Source of the DNA: Bog-756 sp963813525
GTDB lineage: Bacteria > Actinomycetota > Acidimicrobiia > Acidimicrobiales > RAAP-2
Length of the DNA stretch: 64,000 nt
Reading direction: 5' to 3'
NCBI GenBank assembly: GCA_963813525.1
Contig: CAWEZI010000005.1
Location: 434,001 to 498,000, forward strand
Shown here: positions 8,421 through 17,161 of the stretch, piece after piece
Layout of the letters: each line of letters starts with the position of its first letter
Numbering within the stretch: position 1 is the first letter of the stretch
Translations under genes and position numbers: made by a program
Notes under the pieces: model-generated
Database searches by the model: none
What the model saw: only the letters and a program-made list of their open reading frames with translations
Told to the model about the DNA's origin: nothing

Positions 8421-9494
8421 TCACCCCGACAGAGACCACAGCGTCGGTTGCGCCTCCTGTTGGTGGTCGAGCGGGTCGTACCCCGGAAGCCGCTCCATGG
8501 CCGTGTCCAGATAGACCTTGGCTTCGGGCGGCTGGGCGAAGCGACCATGACTCCAACGGATCTCGACGTGACCGGCAACCGTGCCGGTCGCCCCCGACTG
8601 ACGGTCGCGGGTGGTGAAGGTCCAGTCCACCCGGGGTTGACCGGCGACGGCGGGAGCCACTGCGAAATCCACCAGTTCGAAGTTCTCCCGCCAGTCCCAC
8701 GGGCTGGCGATGCGGAACCGCGCCGGTCGGCCGCTCCGGCGGTCCATGCCCAGGATGAAGTAGGGAGCGCTCCCTATCCGTAAGAGGCGCCACAGCATGG
8801 TCTCGCCGGCGATCCCGCTTGCCTCCAGTCGCTCGGTCCAGCGCCGGGACGAGGCAACGCTCACCGCACGACACAACGCCGCGTAGGCCTGGCGCGAAGG
8901 CGTGTCCGGGTAGGAGCGCCCCGACACGGCCACCCGGAGGGCGGCGAGCTCTTCTCTGCTGCACTCTGCCGGTAGCGCCGGAAGGTGATCCAGGCCGGTG
9001 GCGGCCAGGCAGGTCCGGTAGAGCGAGACGTACTCGTCGGGGGCCACCGTCTGGTACCAGTCGTTGCGATCCCACGTGCCCGAGGTGGCCAGCAGACCAT
9101 CGAAGAGCCGGGCCGGCGAGGTGTTGGCCAGGATGTCGGATTCGTACTTACAGCTGATCAGGTACACGTGATCGACCCGCAGGTCGATCGGTGCCACCTC
9201 ATCGCCGGGCGGCCGGCGGCCCCCGGTCCACTCCACCACCAGGGGCGACCGACCCCGGAGGCCGTCCCGTGCCTCGAGAAAGGCCCGGCCGTTAGCAAAG
9301 GCTGACTGCAGCTCGTCGCCCAGTCGGGGGCTGGCCACGATCGCATCGAGCAGGTCCCAGACGTGAGCGGCTATCCGGAGTTGGTCGGGACGGTCGGCCA
9401 ACGCAGCCCGCGGGTCGGGGTAGGGGAGGGTGCCGAGAGCCGTTCCCAGCTCGGTGATAGTGGTGCGGTCATCGGGCATGGAGTCGGATGCCAC
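8421..9494 (-). CDS. Unknown protein beside a DNA methyltransferase; possible nuclease
   Basis: Not recognised. The 357-residue product is soluble and lacks a signal. Around residues 84-118 it reads LVVEWTGG ... IDLRVDHVYLISCKYESD. Two beta strands carrying E88, D104/D108 and then S114-C115-K116 could be a degenerate PD-(D/E)XK nuclease core. The C-terminal part (HVEIRWSHGRF and AKVYLDT, about 310-335) looks well folded. It lies 63 bp downstream of a DNA methyltransferase on the same strand, the usual place for a restriction partner. Start GTG 9494 or ATG 9479; neither has a good ribosome site. Function as a nuclease is inference only. Confidence 0.6.
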   Translation of the reverse strand: MASDSMPDDRTTITELGTALGTLPYPDPRAALADRPDQLRIAAHVWDLLDAIVASPRLGDELQSAFANGRAFLEARDGLRGRSPLVVEWTGGRRPPGDEVAPIDLRVDHVYLISCKYESDILANTSPARLFDGLLATSGTWDRNDWYQTVAPDEYVSLYRTCLAATGLDHLPALPAECSREELAALRVAVSGRSYPDTPSRQAYAALCRAVSVASSRRWTERLEASGIAGETMLWRLLRIGSAPYFILGMDRRSGRPARFRIASPWDWRENFELVDFAVAPAVAGQPRVDWTFTTRDRQSGATGTVAGHVEIRWSHGRFAQPPEAKVYLDTAMERLPGYDPLDHQQEAQPTLWSLSG

Positions 9495-9557
9495 ATCGCA
9501 GGCTGCTCAAGGTGTTCGGCTCCTCATCGTCGGCCCGGGCACCGTCGTCATCGGAAT

Positions 9558-11042
9558 TCATTTGCCCTTTTTTGCGTAGCCGCGCAGCCGGCTGGCGCAG
9601 GCCGGATCGAGCAGTATCAGAGCATCGGTGACCGGAGCCGTGCCCGGGTCACCCTGCACGGCACGGAGTGCCTTGCCACCGGCCGACCGGGGGGCGGGGA
9701 GATCGGTGGACAGGAGGACCAGCGGGCCGAGGTCGGCCCGCTTCGGATCGGTCCGGCGGGCCTCCTGCAGGACACTGGCCTTGCCCAGGGCCCGCCACAG
9801 CACATCCGGTCGCCGCAGACCCGGACGGGTGGCCGAAAAGCCCCCTGACAAGTCGAACAGCCAGGTCCCGCCCTTTCTGTCCCGAGCCCGGAAGTCGAGG
9901 GCTACCCCCAGATCACCAAAGGTCACCTCACTTTCGATGTGGGTGAAACCACAGGTCGAGAGAGTGGCGTGGGCGATCTCCCGCGCCTTGCGTCCCCGTC
10001 GGACGGCCACCGACAGGTCATCGGCGTCCTCGTCACTAGCCGTCGAACCCGCCGGCGCCACCGTGACCCGGAGTCGCGGATCGGTCAGGAGGGCTCGGCG
10101 TTCGGCGGCAATGCGCTCCTCAGCCAGGGCGACGTAGTCCTCGTCCGTATCGAATCCGATGTAATGGCGCTCGGTCCGCACGGCGGCCACCGCCGTCGAC
10201 CCCGAGCCCATGAACGGATCCAGGATGAGGTCGCCGCGGTAGGTGTAGAGCTCTATCAGTCGACGGGGCAACTCCACCGGGAAGGGAGCAGGGTGACCGA
10301 TCCGGGTGGCGGACTCGGTGGGGATGTCCCAGACGTCGGTGGTGGCGTCGATGAATTCGTCCATGGTGATGGTCCCCTGGTTGGGAAGACCGGCTTCCGC
10401 CCTCCGTTCGGGCGTCAGGGCGCGGTCGAATCGCCCCTTTGACGCCACCACGATTCTTTCCGAGACATCGCGGAGCACCGGATTGCCCGGCCTCTGGTAG
10501 GTGCCCCAGGCGCACGAGCCCCCGGCGGCGTGGCTCTTCTGCCAGAGGATCTCACCCCGCATCAGGAACCCGAGTCGTTCGAGCAGGTCGGTGACATCCC
10601 GTGACAGCGAGCGGTAGGGCTTCCGCCCCAGATTGGCCACATTGACCGCAATCCGCCCGCCCGGTTCGAGCTTGGCGAAACACCGGGCGAACACGTCGTG
10701 CAGCATGCCGAGGTAGGCGGCATAGTCGGCGGGGACGTGCCCGACCCCGAGTACGGCCTCGTACTCCTTCCCCGCGAAGTACGGCGGCGACGTCACCACC
10801 AGGGCTACCGAATTGTCGGCCACCCGATCGCCGTCACCCATCTGGCGAGCGTCGCCCGTCCAGATCGTGTCCAGGGCGACCGGGGGGACCACCGTGTCGT
10901 CGTCGCTCACATGCGGCGCGGTGAACCGTGCGTAGAAGGAGGACGAGTCGTGGGCCTCGCGCCGGCCGACGCCGAATGAGGACGTCGAGGTCGGGCGTCG
11001 ACGGGACGAAGGTCTGACCGGCTCGACGTTGGTCATGGACAT
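9558..11042 (-). CDS. Site-specific DNA methyltransferase (beta class) with C-terminal extension
   Basis: Predicted to methylate the exocyclic amino group of adenine or cytosine in DNA. The catalytic motif IV TSPPY is at residues 84-88 and comes before the SAM motif DPFMGSGST at 275-283, so the order is that of beta-class enzymes; the TSPPY form is frequent in N4-cytosine enzymes. Residues 1-55 are basic and Ser/Thr-rich. About residues 345-494 are an extra C-terminal domain with GVALDFRARD and WLFDLSGGF; this D...D-x-S pattern resembles a nuclease-type fold with the usual lysine lost, but this is a guess. The start is ATG 11042 or ATG 11036. The neighbouring 357-residue protein may be its partner. 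Confidence 0.85.
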   Translation of the reverse strand: MSMTNVEPVRPSSRRRPTSTSSFGVGRREAHDSSSFYARFTAPHVSDDDTVVPPVALDTIWTGDARQMGDGDRVADNSVALVVTSPPYFAGKEYEAVLGVGHVPADYAAYLGMLHDVFARCFAKLEPGGRIAVNVANLGRKPYRSLSRDVTDLLERLGFLMRGEILWQKSHAAGGSCAWGTYQRPGNPVLRDVSERIVVASKGRFDRALTPERRAEAGLPNQGTITMDEFIDATTDVWDIPTESATRIGHPAPFPVELPRRLIELYTYRGDLILDPFMGSGSTAVAAVRTERHYIGFDTDEDYVALAEERIAAERRALLTDPRLRVTVAPAGSTASDEDADDLSVAVRRGRKAREIAHATLSTCGFTHIESEVTFGDLGVALDFRARDRKGGTWLFDLSGGFSATRPGLRRPDVLWRALGKASVLQEARRTDPKRADLGPLVLLSTDLPAPRSAGGKALRAVQGDPGTAPVTDALILLDPACASRLRGYAKKGK

Positions 11043-11222
11043 CCGATCGGGTTTCTGTCGTCCCCCACAGGCAGGGTGGACGACAGGGGGTGGCAGTTGG
11101 CAGCCGTGGGTCGGATCGGAGTCACACAGGGGATCATAGGAACGAGGTGTGACCTGTGCCCTCCATGGTCACCGAGGCTACCGGTGGCCCGCGGCGGCGC
11201 CGGGGATGGAACGGACCGCACC

Positions 11223-12659
11223 TCAGGTAGCGAAATACTCGCTTACTGACTCCCCGACGGCGACGCACTGGGAGGTCGAAGCGCAGCTCACAGCGCTCAG
11301 TGGTTGGGGGGTCGACACCAACGACGATCGTGACCACGGCTTGTGGGTGGACCCGGTGAGAATCATGACTCCCTGGTCGGCCACGGTGGCCACCGAAGTG
11401 CCGACAGCCACGCAGGTGTTGATGGCCGTGCAGGAGACGTCGGCCAATGAGGCCACCGACCCGCTGACCGGTTGCTGGGCCCAAATGGCTCCTCCGTTGG
11501 CGGTGGTGAGGATCACCCCGTGGCCGGAGCGGGGGTCGACCAACGAGGAAGAGGTCGTTCCCACCGCCGTGCACCGGACCCCGGGTACGCCCACCGGGGG
11601 GACGGGAGGGGCGGTCGTCGTGGGGGCAGCGGTCGTTGTCGTGGCCACCGGAGCAGTGGTCGACGAACCGGGGCTTCCGGCCACGGTGGTGGTCCCCGGG
11701 AGGGCACCGCTGCCCGTCGTGGCCCCGGCGATGCAGGCGATCCCGTTGAGGAGTCCGGTGCCGGCGGGGATGGGGAGGGCGGTCCAGCTGGCTCCTCCGT
11801 CGGTGGTGACGGCGACCGCCCCGCTGACCGCGCCGGCCGCCGTGGTTGAGCGGGCGGTGACCCAGCAGTCCTGATCGTTCGAACAGGCGACGTCTCGAGC
11901 TCCGGTCATTCCGGCCGGCAGCGCTCCCGCCTGCGTCCAGGCCGAGCCGGTCGACGTCGAAACTAGGGCGGCGTCGCCCATGCCGGTCGCCCCGATGGCC
12001 ACACACCGGCCGTCGGTCAGACAGGTCACCGCCGAGATCTCGAGCACGCCGGGAGGCGTGGCCACTTGCGCCCATGTGTGGCCACCGTCAACGGTGTCGA
12101 TGATGGCCGCCTGGGTGGTGGTCGACTGGGCGCCTTGGCCGACCGCCGTACAGCGGTGGATGTCGCTGCACCCGACGTCCGAGAGATAGCTGACGGTTCC
12201 CGGAACGTTCTGACCGGTCCACCGCGCCCCTCCGTCATCGGTGCCGGCCATGGCCGCACCGTTGGGGGCTCCACTGACACCCACAGTGGAACCGGTGGCC
12301 CAGCAGTGAGTTGCACCCAGACAGGCCAGTGAGGTGAGTGAGTTGACCGGGACGGGAAGAGCCACCCCGGTCAGTGTCCCGACCCACGGCGAGTCGGCAC
12401 CGAAGGTCGAGGGGGGAGCGACACCGTCGGAAGATGCGGACGTGCAGGCCGACGCCGCCGCTACCAGCGCCAGTGACAGGACCACTCCCAAGCGGAGCGG
12501 TCCGGGCCGAACGGGGTGGGTCCCACCACCTTTGGCCGACCGTCCTTCCGCCGATCGTCGTCTGCCACCGGTGCCGTCGTCACCCGTGTCTGGGTACGGG
12601 ATGGTGGCGCTGGGTGGAAGAGTGGCCGCCTCCCCGCCGGGCAGGCGTGGGGATGTCAC
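11223..12659 (-). CDS. Secreted lipoprotein with sialidase/YCF48-like beta-propeller repeats
   Basis: Predicted 478-residue lipoprotein. A hydrophobic segment GVVLSLALVAAASAC ends in a lipobox, with the lipidated Cys about 72 residues from the chosen start. The mature part has at least six repeats with a shared pattern, where a Cys pair in the form SxLxxVxCxxxxxCxAVG is followed by TTDGGxxW, as in YCF48/BNR-type beta-propellers. A Thr/Pro/Ala-rich linker lies in the middle (about 300-335). The start is unclear: GTG 12659 leaves a long polar N-terminus before the signal, and no closer ATG or GTG has a ribosome site. The upstream RDD gene ends at 12674. Function unknown; extracellular binding is likely. 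Confidence 0.7.
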   Translation of the reverse strand: MTSPRLPGGEAATLPPSATIPYPDTGDDGTGGRRRSAEGRSAKGGGTHPVRPGPLRLGVVLSLALVAAASACTSASSDGVAPPSTFGADSPWVGTLTGVALPVPVNSLTSLACLGATHCWATGSTVGVSGAPNGAAMAGTDDGGARWTGQNVPGTVSYLSDVGCSDIHRCTAVGQGAQSTTTQAAIIDTVDGGHTWAQVATPPGVLEISAVTCLTDGRCVAIGATGMGDAALVSTSTGSAWTQAGALPAGMTGARDVACSNDQDCWVTARSTTAAGAVSGAVAVTTDGGASWTALPIPAGTGLLNGIACIAGATTGSGALPGTTTVAGSPGSSTTAPVATTTTAAPTTTAPPVPPVGVPGVRCTAVGTTSSSLVDPRSGHGVILTTANGGAIWAQQPVSGSVASLADVSCTAINTCVAVGTSVATVADQGVMILTGSTHKPWSRSSLVSTPQPLSAVSCASTSQCVAVGESVSEYFAT

Positions 12660-12673
12660 TACCGTCGGCGGGC

Positions 12674-13387
12674 TCAGCGAACTTTGATGACGTCGGTATG
12701 GGCCACTTTGTCGTGGAATCCCTGCCGCCGGCGGTCCCACAGAGGGGAGAGGGCAGCGACCAGGGTGTAGACCGAGGCAATGACGCCGATGAGCGGGAGC
12801 CAGCCGATCACGATCCCCGGGTAGAGGACGAGGATGCGGAGTCCGGCCCGGACCGGGTCGATGCGCCCGCCGGTGGCCTCGTCCCGCACGGCGATCCCGA
12901 GCGCCATCTGACCCACGGTCTGGCCGTTCTCACTGCCGTTGAGAAGGGCGAAGTAGACCAGATCGATGACGGCGAACACGATGGCCAGAACGATCAGGCT
13001 GGCCCGCCAGTGGGTCAGGTAGAGACCGTTCCCACTACCGGAGCCGACGATGATGGCGACCAGGATCGAGTGGGGCACCCCGAGGATGAGCCCGTCGATG
13101 ATGATGGCCACCAGCCGTTGCCACCAGGCAGCCAGGGGTCGTCCGAACCGATCCACCGGGCCGGGGACGGATCCGTAGCCGGAACTCGGGGGAGGCGGGC
13201 TGGATGGCGCCCCCCAGGCCGGAGGCGGACCGGGGGCCCGGGCTGCCGGCGGGGGAGGCATGGGCGGGGGCGGCGCCGCAGGCGGGGGGGTCGGGGGCGG
13301 TGCCGCAGGCGGGGGGGTTCCCGGTTCGGGGGAAGCGGAATCGGCTGGCGATCCGTCGCCGTCAGCGGGAGGTGTCAGATCACTCAC
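12674..13387 (-). CDS. RDD family membrane protein with proline-rich N-terminus
   Basis: Predicted 237-residue integral membrane protein. Residues 1-78 are Pro/Ala/Gly-rich and cytoplasmic. The RDD domain follows: arginine in WWQRLVAIIIDGLILG (about 88-103), then two further hydrophobic spans near 128-148 and 188-215, with a conserved QTVGQMALGIAV loop and the C-terminal GFHDKVAHT motif typical of the family. Function in the family is poorly defined (transport or stress roles have been proposed). It precedes the propeller lipoprotein on the same strand with a 14-bp gap, so the two are probably co-transcribed. It is divergent from marP. Confidence 0.85.
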   Translation of the reverse strand: MSDLTPPADGDGSPADSASPEPGTPPPAAPPPTPPPAAPPPPMPPPPAARAPGPPPAWGAPSSPPPPSSGYGSVPGPVDRFGRPLAAWWQRLVAIIIDGLILGVPHSILVAIIVGSGSGNGLYLTHWRASLIVLAIVFAVIDLVYFALLNGSENGQTVGQMALGIAVRDEATGGRIDPVRAGLRILVLYPGIVIGWLPLIGVIASVYTLVAALSPLWDRRRQGFHDKVAHTDVIKVR

Positions 13388-13587
13388 AATGGACCACGCT
13401 CACTCTTGCTCGTCCGAGCGACCCGCTGGCCGGCCGGTTCACCCCATTTCCCCGAAGATCTTGCCACGCCGGCGCCCGACAATCGATGACGCTCGGCCAT
13501 CCTCTTTGCCGTCTAGCGTTTGTCGGTGGTCTTGGTCGCAGGCTCCAGCGCCCGTTCACCGTGCTCAGCCGACGGACCGGCCCCATC

Positions 13588-14760
13588 GTGAACATCGTTG
13601 ACATCGTCGTCCTCGCCGTCGTCGCCCTGGCCGCCATCCGCGGGCTTCGACTGGGTGCCATCGTGCAGGTCCTTTCCTTTGGTGGCCTCTTCATCGGCCT
13701 CTACCTGGGCGCCCTGCTGGCCTCGGTCACCGTGGATTGGGTGCAGTCTCCCTCCATGCGGACAGTGGTGGCCCTGGTAACCATGCTGGTGGCGGGAGCA
13801 CTGGGGGGCGCTGCCGGTCGGGTGGTGGGGAGCACCGTTTTCGCCCGCGTCCACCGGGGAAAACTGGGACTGATCGACTCGGTGTTGGGAATGGGGGTGG
13901 GGGCGGTGGCTTCGCTGCTGGTGGTCTGGCTGTTGGCCAGCACTCTGGCCAACAGTTCGTGGGACAGCCTCAATGCGTCCATCGCCAACTCGCGGATCAT
14001 CCGATCCATCGACAACGCCCTTCCCGCCCCACCGTCGGTCTTCTCCCGGGTCCAGAGCTTCCTCTCGGCCGAGGGGTTTCCTCCAGTCTTCGCCCAGCTG
14101 GCCCCGGCGTCCGCCGGCCCGGTGTCCCTGCCCGGCAATGCCGCCCTCCAGGCGGCCGTCAATCACGCCGGCCCATCCACGGTCAAGATCGTGGGCGAAG
14201 GATGTGGACAGATCCAGGAAGGATCGGGCTTCGTGGTCGCCCCCGGGGTGGTGGTGACCAATGCTCACGTGATAGCCGGCATCACCCATCCCATGGTCGA
14301 GGACGGAACCGGCTCGCATACCACCACTGTCCTTTCCTTCGACTCTTCATTCGATCTGGCCGTGTTACGGGTAGACGGCCTGCAGGATCCCGCCCTGACC
14401 CTCGATCCGTCCCAGGTGCCGCGGGGCACCCAGGGCGCCGTGCTCGGATATCCGGGCGGTGGTCCGTTCACCGTGGACCCCGCCGGGGTGATGGCCGGCT
14501 TCGACGCCGAGGGCCGCGACATCTACGGGAGGGGGCTCACCCTCCGCAACGTCTACGAGATCCAGGCCCTGGTTCGTCCCGGTAACTCGGGAGGCCCGCT
14601 GGTCGAAACCGACGGCGAGGTGGTGGGCGTGGTCTTCTCCCGCTCGACCACCAACGACGACGTCGGTTATGCCCTGGCTTCGCCGGGGGTGCTGTCGCGG
14701 GTGGAGGCGGCGGCGGGGTCCACTCACGCCGTGGGGACCGGACCCTGCACATCGGACTGA
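13588..14760 (+). CDS. marP: MarP-type membrane serine protease (CvpA + trypsin-like)
   Basis: Predicted 390-residue membrane-anchored protease. Residues 1-120 have four hydrophobic spans of the CvpA/colicin V type; residues about 185-390 are a trypsin-fold protease outside the membrane. The triad is H227 (NAHVIAG), D256 (SSFDLAVL) and S334 (RPGNSGGPL). C206 and C387 sit where the regulatory disulfide of M. tuberculosis MarP joins the protease termini, and the length is nearly the same (397 there). Known MarP protects the cell wall and cytoplasm in acid. GTG 13588 is chosen because it aligns with the family start; GTG 13561 is an alternative. It is divergent from the RDD gene. Confidence 0.88.
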   Translation: MNIVDIVVLAVVALAAIRGLRLGAIVQVLSFGGLFIGLYLGALLASVTVDWVQSPSMRTVVALVTMLVAGALGGAAGRVVGSTVFARVHRGKLGLIDSVLGMGVGAVASLLVVWLLASTLANSSWDSLNASIANSRIIRSIDNALPAPPSVFSRVQSFLSAEGFPPVFAQLAPASAGPVSLPGNAALQAAVNHAGPSTVKIVGEGCGQIQEGSGFVVAPGVVVTNAHVIAGITHPMVEDGTGSHTTTVLSFDSSFDLAVLRVDGLQDPALTLDPSQVPRGTQGAVLGYPGGGPFTVDPAGVMAGFDAEGRDIYGRGLTLRNVYEIQALVRPGNSGGPLVETDGEVVGVVFSRSTTNDDVGYALASPGVLSRVEAAAGSTHAVGTGPCTSD

Positions 14761-14812
14761 AACCGGCGGGGAGGTCTGCCCACAGGCGGGGTGGTGCGGC
14801 TAAACATGGGAC

Positions 14813-17161
14813 ATGACGCTCAGCATTGAGGACTACGGCATTATCGGTGACCTGCACACCGCGGCCCTGGTCGGGCGGGACGGGTCCATCGACTGGCTCT
14901 GCCTTCCTCGATTCGATTCCTCCGCCTGCTTCGCCAAACTGCTCGGTGACGACGACAACGGCTCGTGGCGGATTGCTCCCAAGGGGTCTCACGAGGCCGT
15001 CCACCGTCACTACCGGGGCGACACTCTCGTCCTCGAGTCGGAGTTCGTGACCGACGAGGGCTCGGTGCGGGTGGTCGACTGCATGCCCATCCGCCAGACC
15101 CATCCCGAGGTGGTTCGGCTGGTCGAAGGCATCCGCGGCAAGGTCACCATGGAGATGAGCCTGACCATCCGCTTCGGGTACGGGCAGGTCATTCCCTGGG
15201 TGCGCAAGACGGACGGCACCCTCAATGCCATCGCCGGACCCGACGGTCTGTCGCTGTGGACGCCGGTCACCTGCAAGGGTCAGGACTTCTCGACGGTGGC
15301 CGAGTTCACGGTGTGGGAGGGCCAGCAGATCCCCTTCTCGTTGAGCTGGTACCCGGCCAGCGATGAACCGCCGCGTCCCATCGACGCCGGCTACGCCATT
15401 CAGGACACCGAATTGTGGTGGACCGACTGGGCATCACAGTGCACCTACGAGGGCGAGTACCGCGAGGCGGTGCTGCGGTCGCTGATCACCCTCAAGGCCC
15501 TCACCTATGAGCCGACCGGGGGCATCGTCGCCGCCGCCACAACGTCTCTGCCGGAGACTCTGGGCGGCAACCGGAACTGGGACTACCGGTTCTGTTGGCT
15601 GCGCGACGCCACCCTCACCCTCGAGTCCCTGATGCGGGGCGGCTTCTACCAGGAGGCGATGGCCTGGCGGAACTGGCTCCTGCGGGCCAGCGCCGGCGAT
15701 CCATCGCAGATGCAGATCATGTACGGGGCGGCCGGCGAACGCCGGCTCGACGAATGGGAGGTCGACTGGCTCCCCGGCTACAGGGGCTCGACCCCGGTGC
15801 GCATCGGCAATGCCGCCGCCGGCCAGTTCCAGTTGGATGTATACGGGGAGGTCATGTCGGCGTTGTACGAGTCGGCGGACGCGGCCGACGCCGGAGCCGG
15901 CGGGGACGACCCCACGTGGGACTTCCAACTCTCGCTGATGAAGTTCCTCGAGGAGGGATGGCGCGAGCCCGATGACGGCATATGGGAGGTCCGCGGGCCG
16001 CGCCGTCATTTCACCCACTCCAAGGTGATGGCCTGGGTGGCCATCGACCGGGCCATCAAGATGGCGGAGAAGTACGACTTCCCCGGTCCGGTCGACCGCT
16101 GGAAGAAGGTGCGTGAGGAGATCCACGACCAGGTGTGCGACCAGGGCTACAACGCCTCGAAGGGCTCCTTTACCCAGTACTACGGATCGGACCAGCTCGA
16201 TGCCAGTCTGCTCATGATCCCTCTGGTCGGATTCCTCCCCGCCCACGACCCCCGGGTCCGAGGGACCATCGAGGCGATCGAGCGGGAGCTGGTGGACGGA
16301 GGCTTCGTCCTCCGCTACCGGACGGTCGACACGGGCGACGTGGACGGTCTGACTGGACGGGAGGGAGCCTTTCTGGCCTGCTCGTTCTGGCTGGCCGACT
16401 GCCTCGGCATGGTGGGCCGCGACCATGACGCCCGCCAGCTGCTCGACCGACTGCTCGGACTGCGCAACGACCTCGGACTCCTCTCCGAGGAATACGACCC
16501 GGTGGCCGGGTGCCTGGTCGGCAACTTCCCCCAAGCTTTCTCGCATGTGTCGCTGGTCAACTCGGCGTCGAAGCTGTCCGGTCACGACAAGCCATCGTCC
16601 AGCCATGTCATCCTCGGGCTGGCCCAGCGCGCCCTCAGCAGTACGAGAAGCGGTTCGGGAGACAAGCGCCTGATCGGACTCAACGCCCGCACCATGATCG
16701 ACCGGCTGACCAGACCCACCGCTGCCGAGGGACGGGCGGCCCACGTGGTTCGAGAAGCCATTGGCGCTCCTCCTGCATCGGTCGTCAACCAGCGAGGAAG
16801 GCCGACCCGTCCGCCGGGAGGCCGTTCGCCGATCGGTGCCACTAATTCGGCCGCCGCCAAAAAGACGGCCAAAGCGGGTGTCAAGAAAAAGGCGGGCATG
16901 AAAAAGGCGGGCATGAAAAAGGCACCCACTGCCACCACGCCGGCGGTCTCGAAGAAATCAACAACGGCGAAGAAGAGCGTGGCCACGCCGGCTACGGCCA
17001 AAAGAGCCGGAGCCAACAGCGTGAGTTCCCGGGCCGCTCCGATCAAGAGGAGCACGAAGACAGCCAAGGCGACCAAGAAGACAGCCACGGCGACCAAGAA
17101 GACAGCCACGGCGACCAAGAAGACAGCCACGAGGTCGGCTGCCGGTGGCGCCCGAGGATGA
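14813..17161 (+). CDS. GH15 glycosidase (glucoamylase/trehalase type) with histone-like Lys/Ala tail
   Basis: Predicted 782-residue cytosolic glycosidase of family GH15, probably cutting alpha-glucosidic bonds (trehalose or dextrins). The N-terminal beta domain starts DYGIIGDLHTAALVGRDGSIDWLCLPRFDS; the (alpha/alpha)6 domain carries the general acid E392 (DGIWEVRG) and base E560 (LSEEYDP). About residues 681-775 are an added basic tail of repeated KKAGM and KKTATAT units, like histone H1 tails and actinobacterial Lys/Ala-rich DNA-binding tails. No ribosome site; instead TAAACA lies exactly 12 to 7 bp before the ATG, which suggests a leaderless mRNA. The last 4 bases overlap the next gene (ATGA). 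Confidence 0.88.
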   Translation: MTLSIEDYGIIGDLHTAALVGRDGSIDWLCLPRFDSSACFAKLLGDDDNGSWRIAPKGSHEAVHRHYRGDTLVLESEFVTDEGSVRVVDCMPIRQTHPEVVRLVEGIRGKVTMEMSLTIRFGYGQVIPWVRKTDGTLNAIAGPDGLSLWTPVTCKGQDFSTVAEFTVWEGQQIPFSLSWYPASDEPPRPIDAGYAIQDTELWWTDWASQCTYEGEYREAVLRSLITLKALTYEPTGGIVAAATTSLPETLGGNRNWDYRFCWLRDATLTLESLMRGGFYQEAMAWRNWLLRASAGDPSQMQIMYGAAGERRLDEWEVDWLPGYRGSTPVRIGNAAAGQFQLDVYGEVMSALYESADAADAGAGGDDPTWDFQLSLMKFLEEGWREPDDGIWEVRGPRRHFTHSKVMAWVAIDRAIKMAEKYDFPGPVDRWKKVREEIHDQVCDQGYNASKGSFTQYYGSDQLDASLLMIPLVGFLPAHDPRVRGTIEAIERELVDGGFVLRYRTVDTGDVDGLTGREGAFLACSFWLADCLGMVGRDHDARQLLDRLLGLRNDLGLLSEEYDPVAGCLVGNFPQAFSHVSLVNSASKLSGHDKPSSSHVILGLAQRALSSTRSGSGDKRLIGLNARTMIDRLTRPTAAEGRAAHVVREAIGAPPASVVNQRGRPTRPPGGRSPIGATNSAAAKKTAKAGVKKKAGMKKAGMKKAPTATTPAVSKKSTTAKKSVATPATAKRAGANSVSSRAAPIKRSTKTAKATKKTATATKKTATATKKTATRSAAGGARG
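16886..16923 (+). repeat. 15-bp tandem repeat in GH15 tail
   Basis: AAAAAGGCGGGCATG at 16886-16900 and 16901-16915 with a partial third copy; it encodes KKAGM units. The A-runs make it slippage-prone. Confidence 0.85.
17054..17131 (+). repeat. 21-bp tandem repeat in GH15 tail
   Basis: A unit starting AAGAAGACAGCCACG and ending GCGACC is present in about 3.7 copies (17054-17074 diverged, 17075-17095, 17096-17116, 17117-17131 partial). It encodes KKTATAT heptads and keeps the reading frame. Confidence 0.85.
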
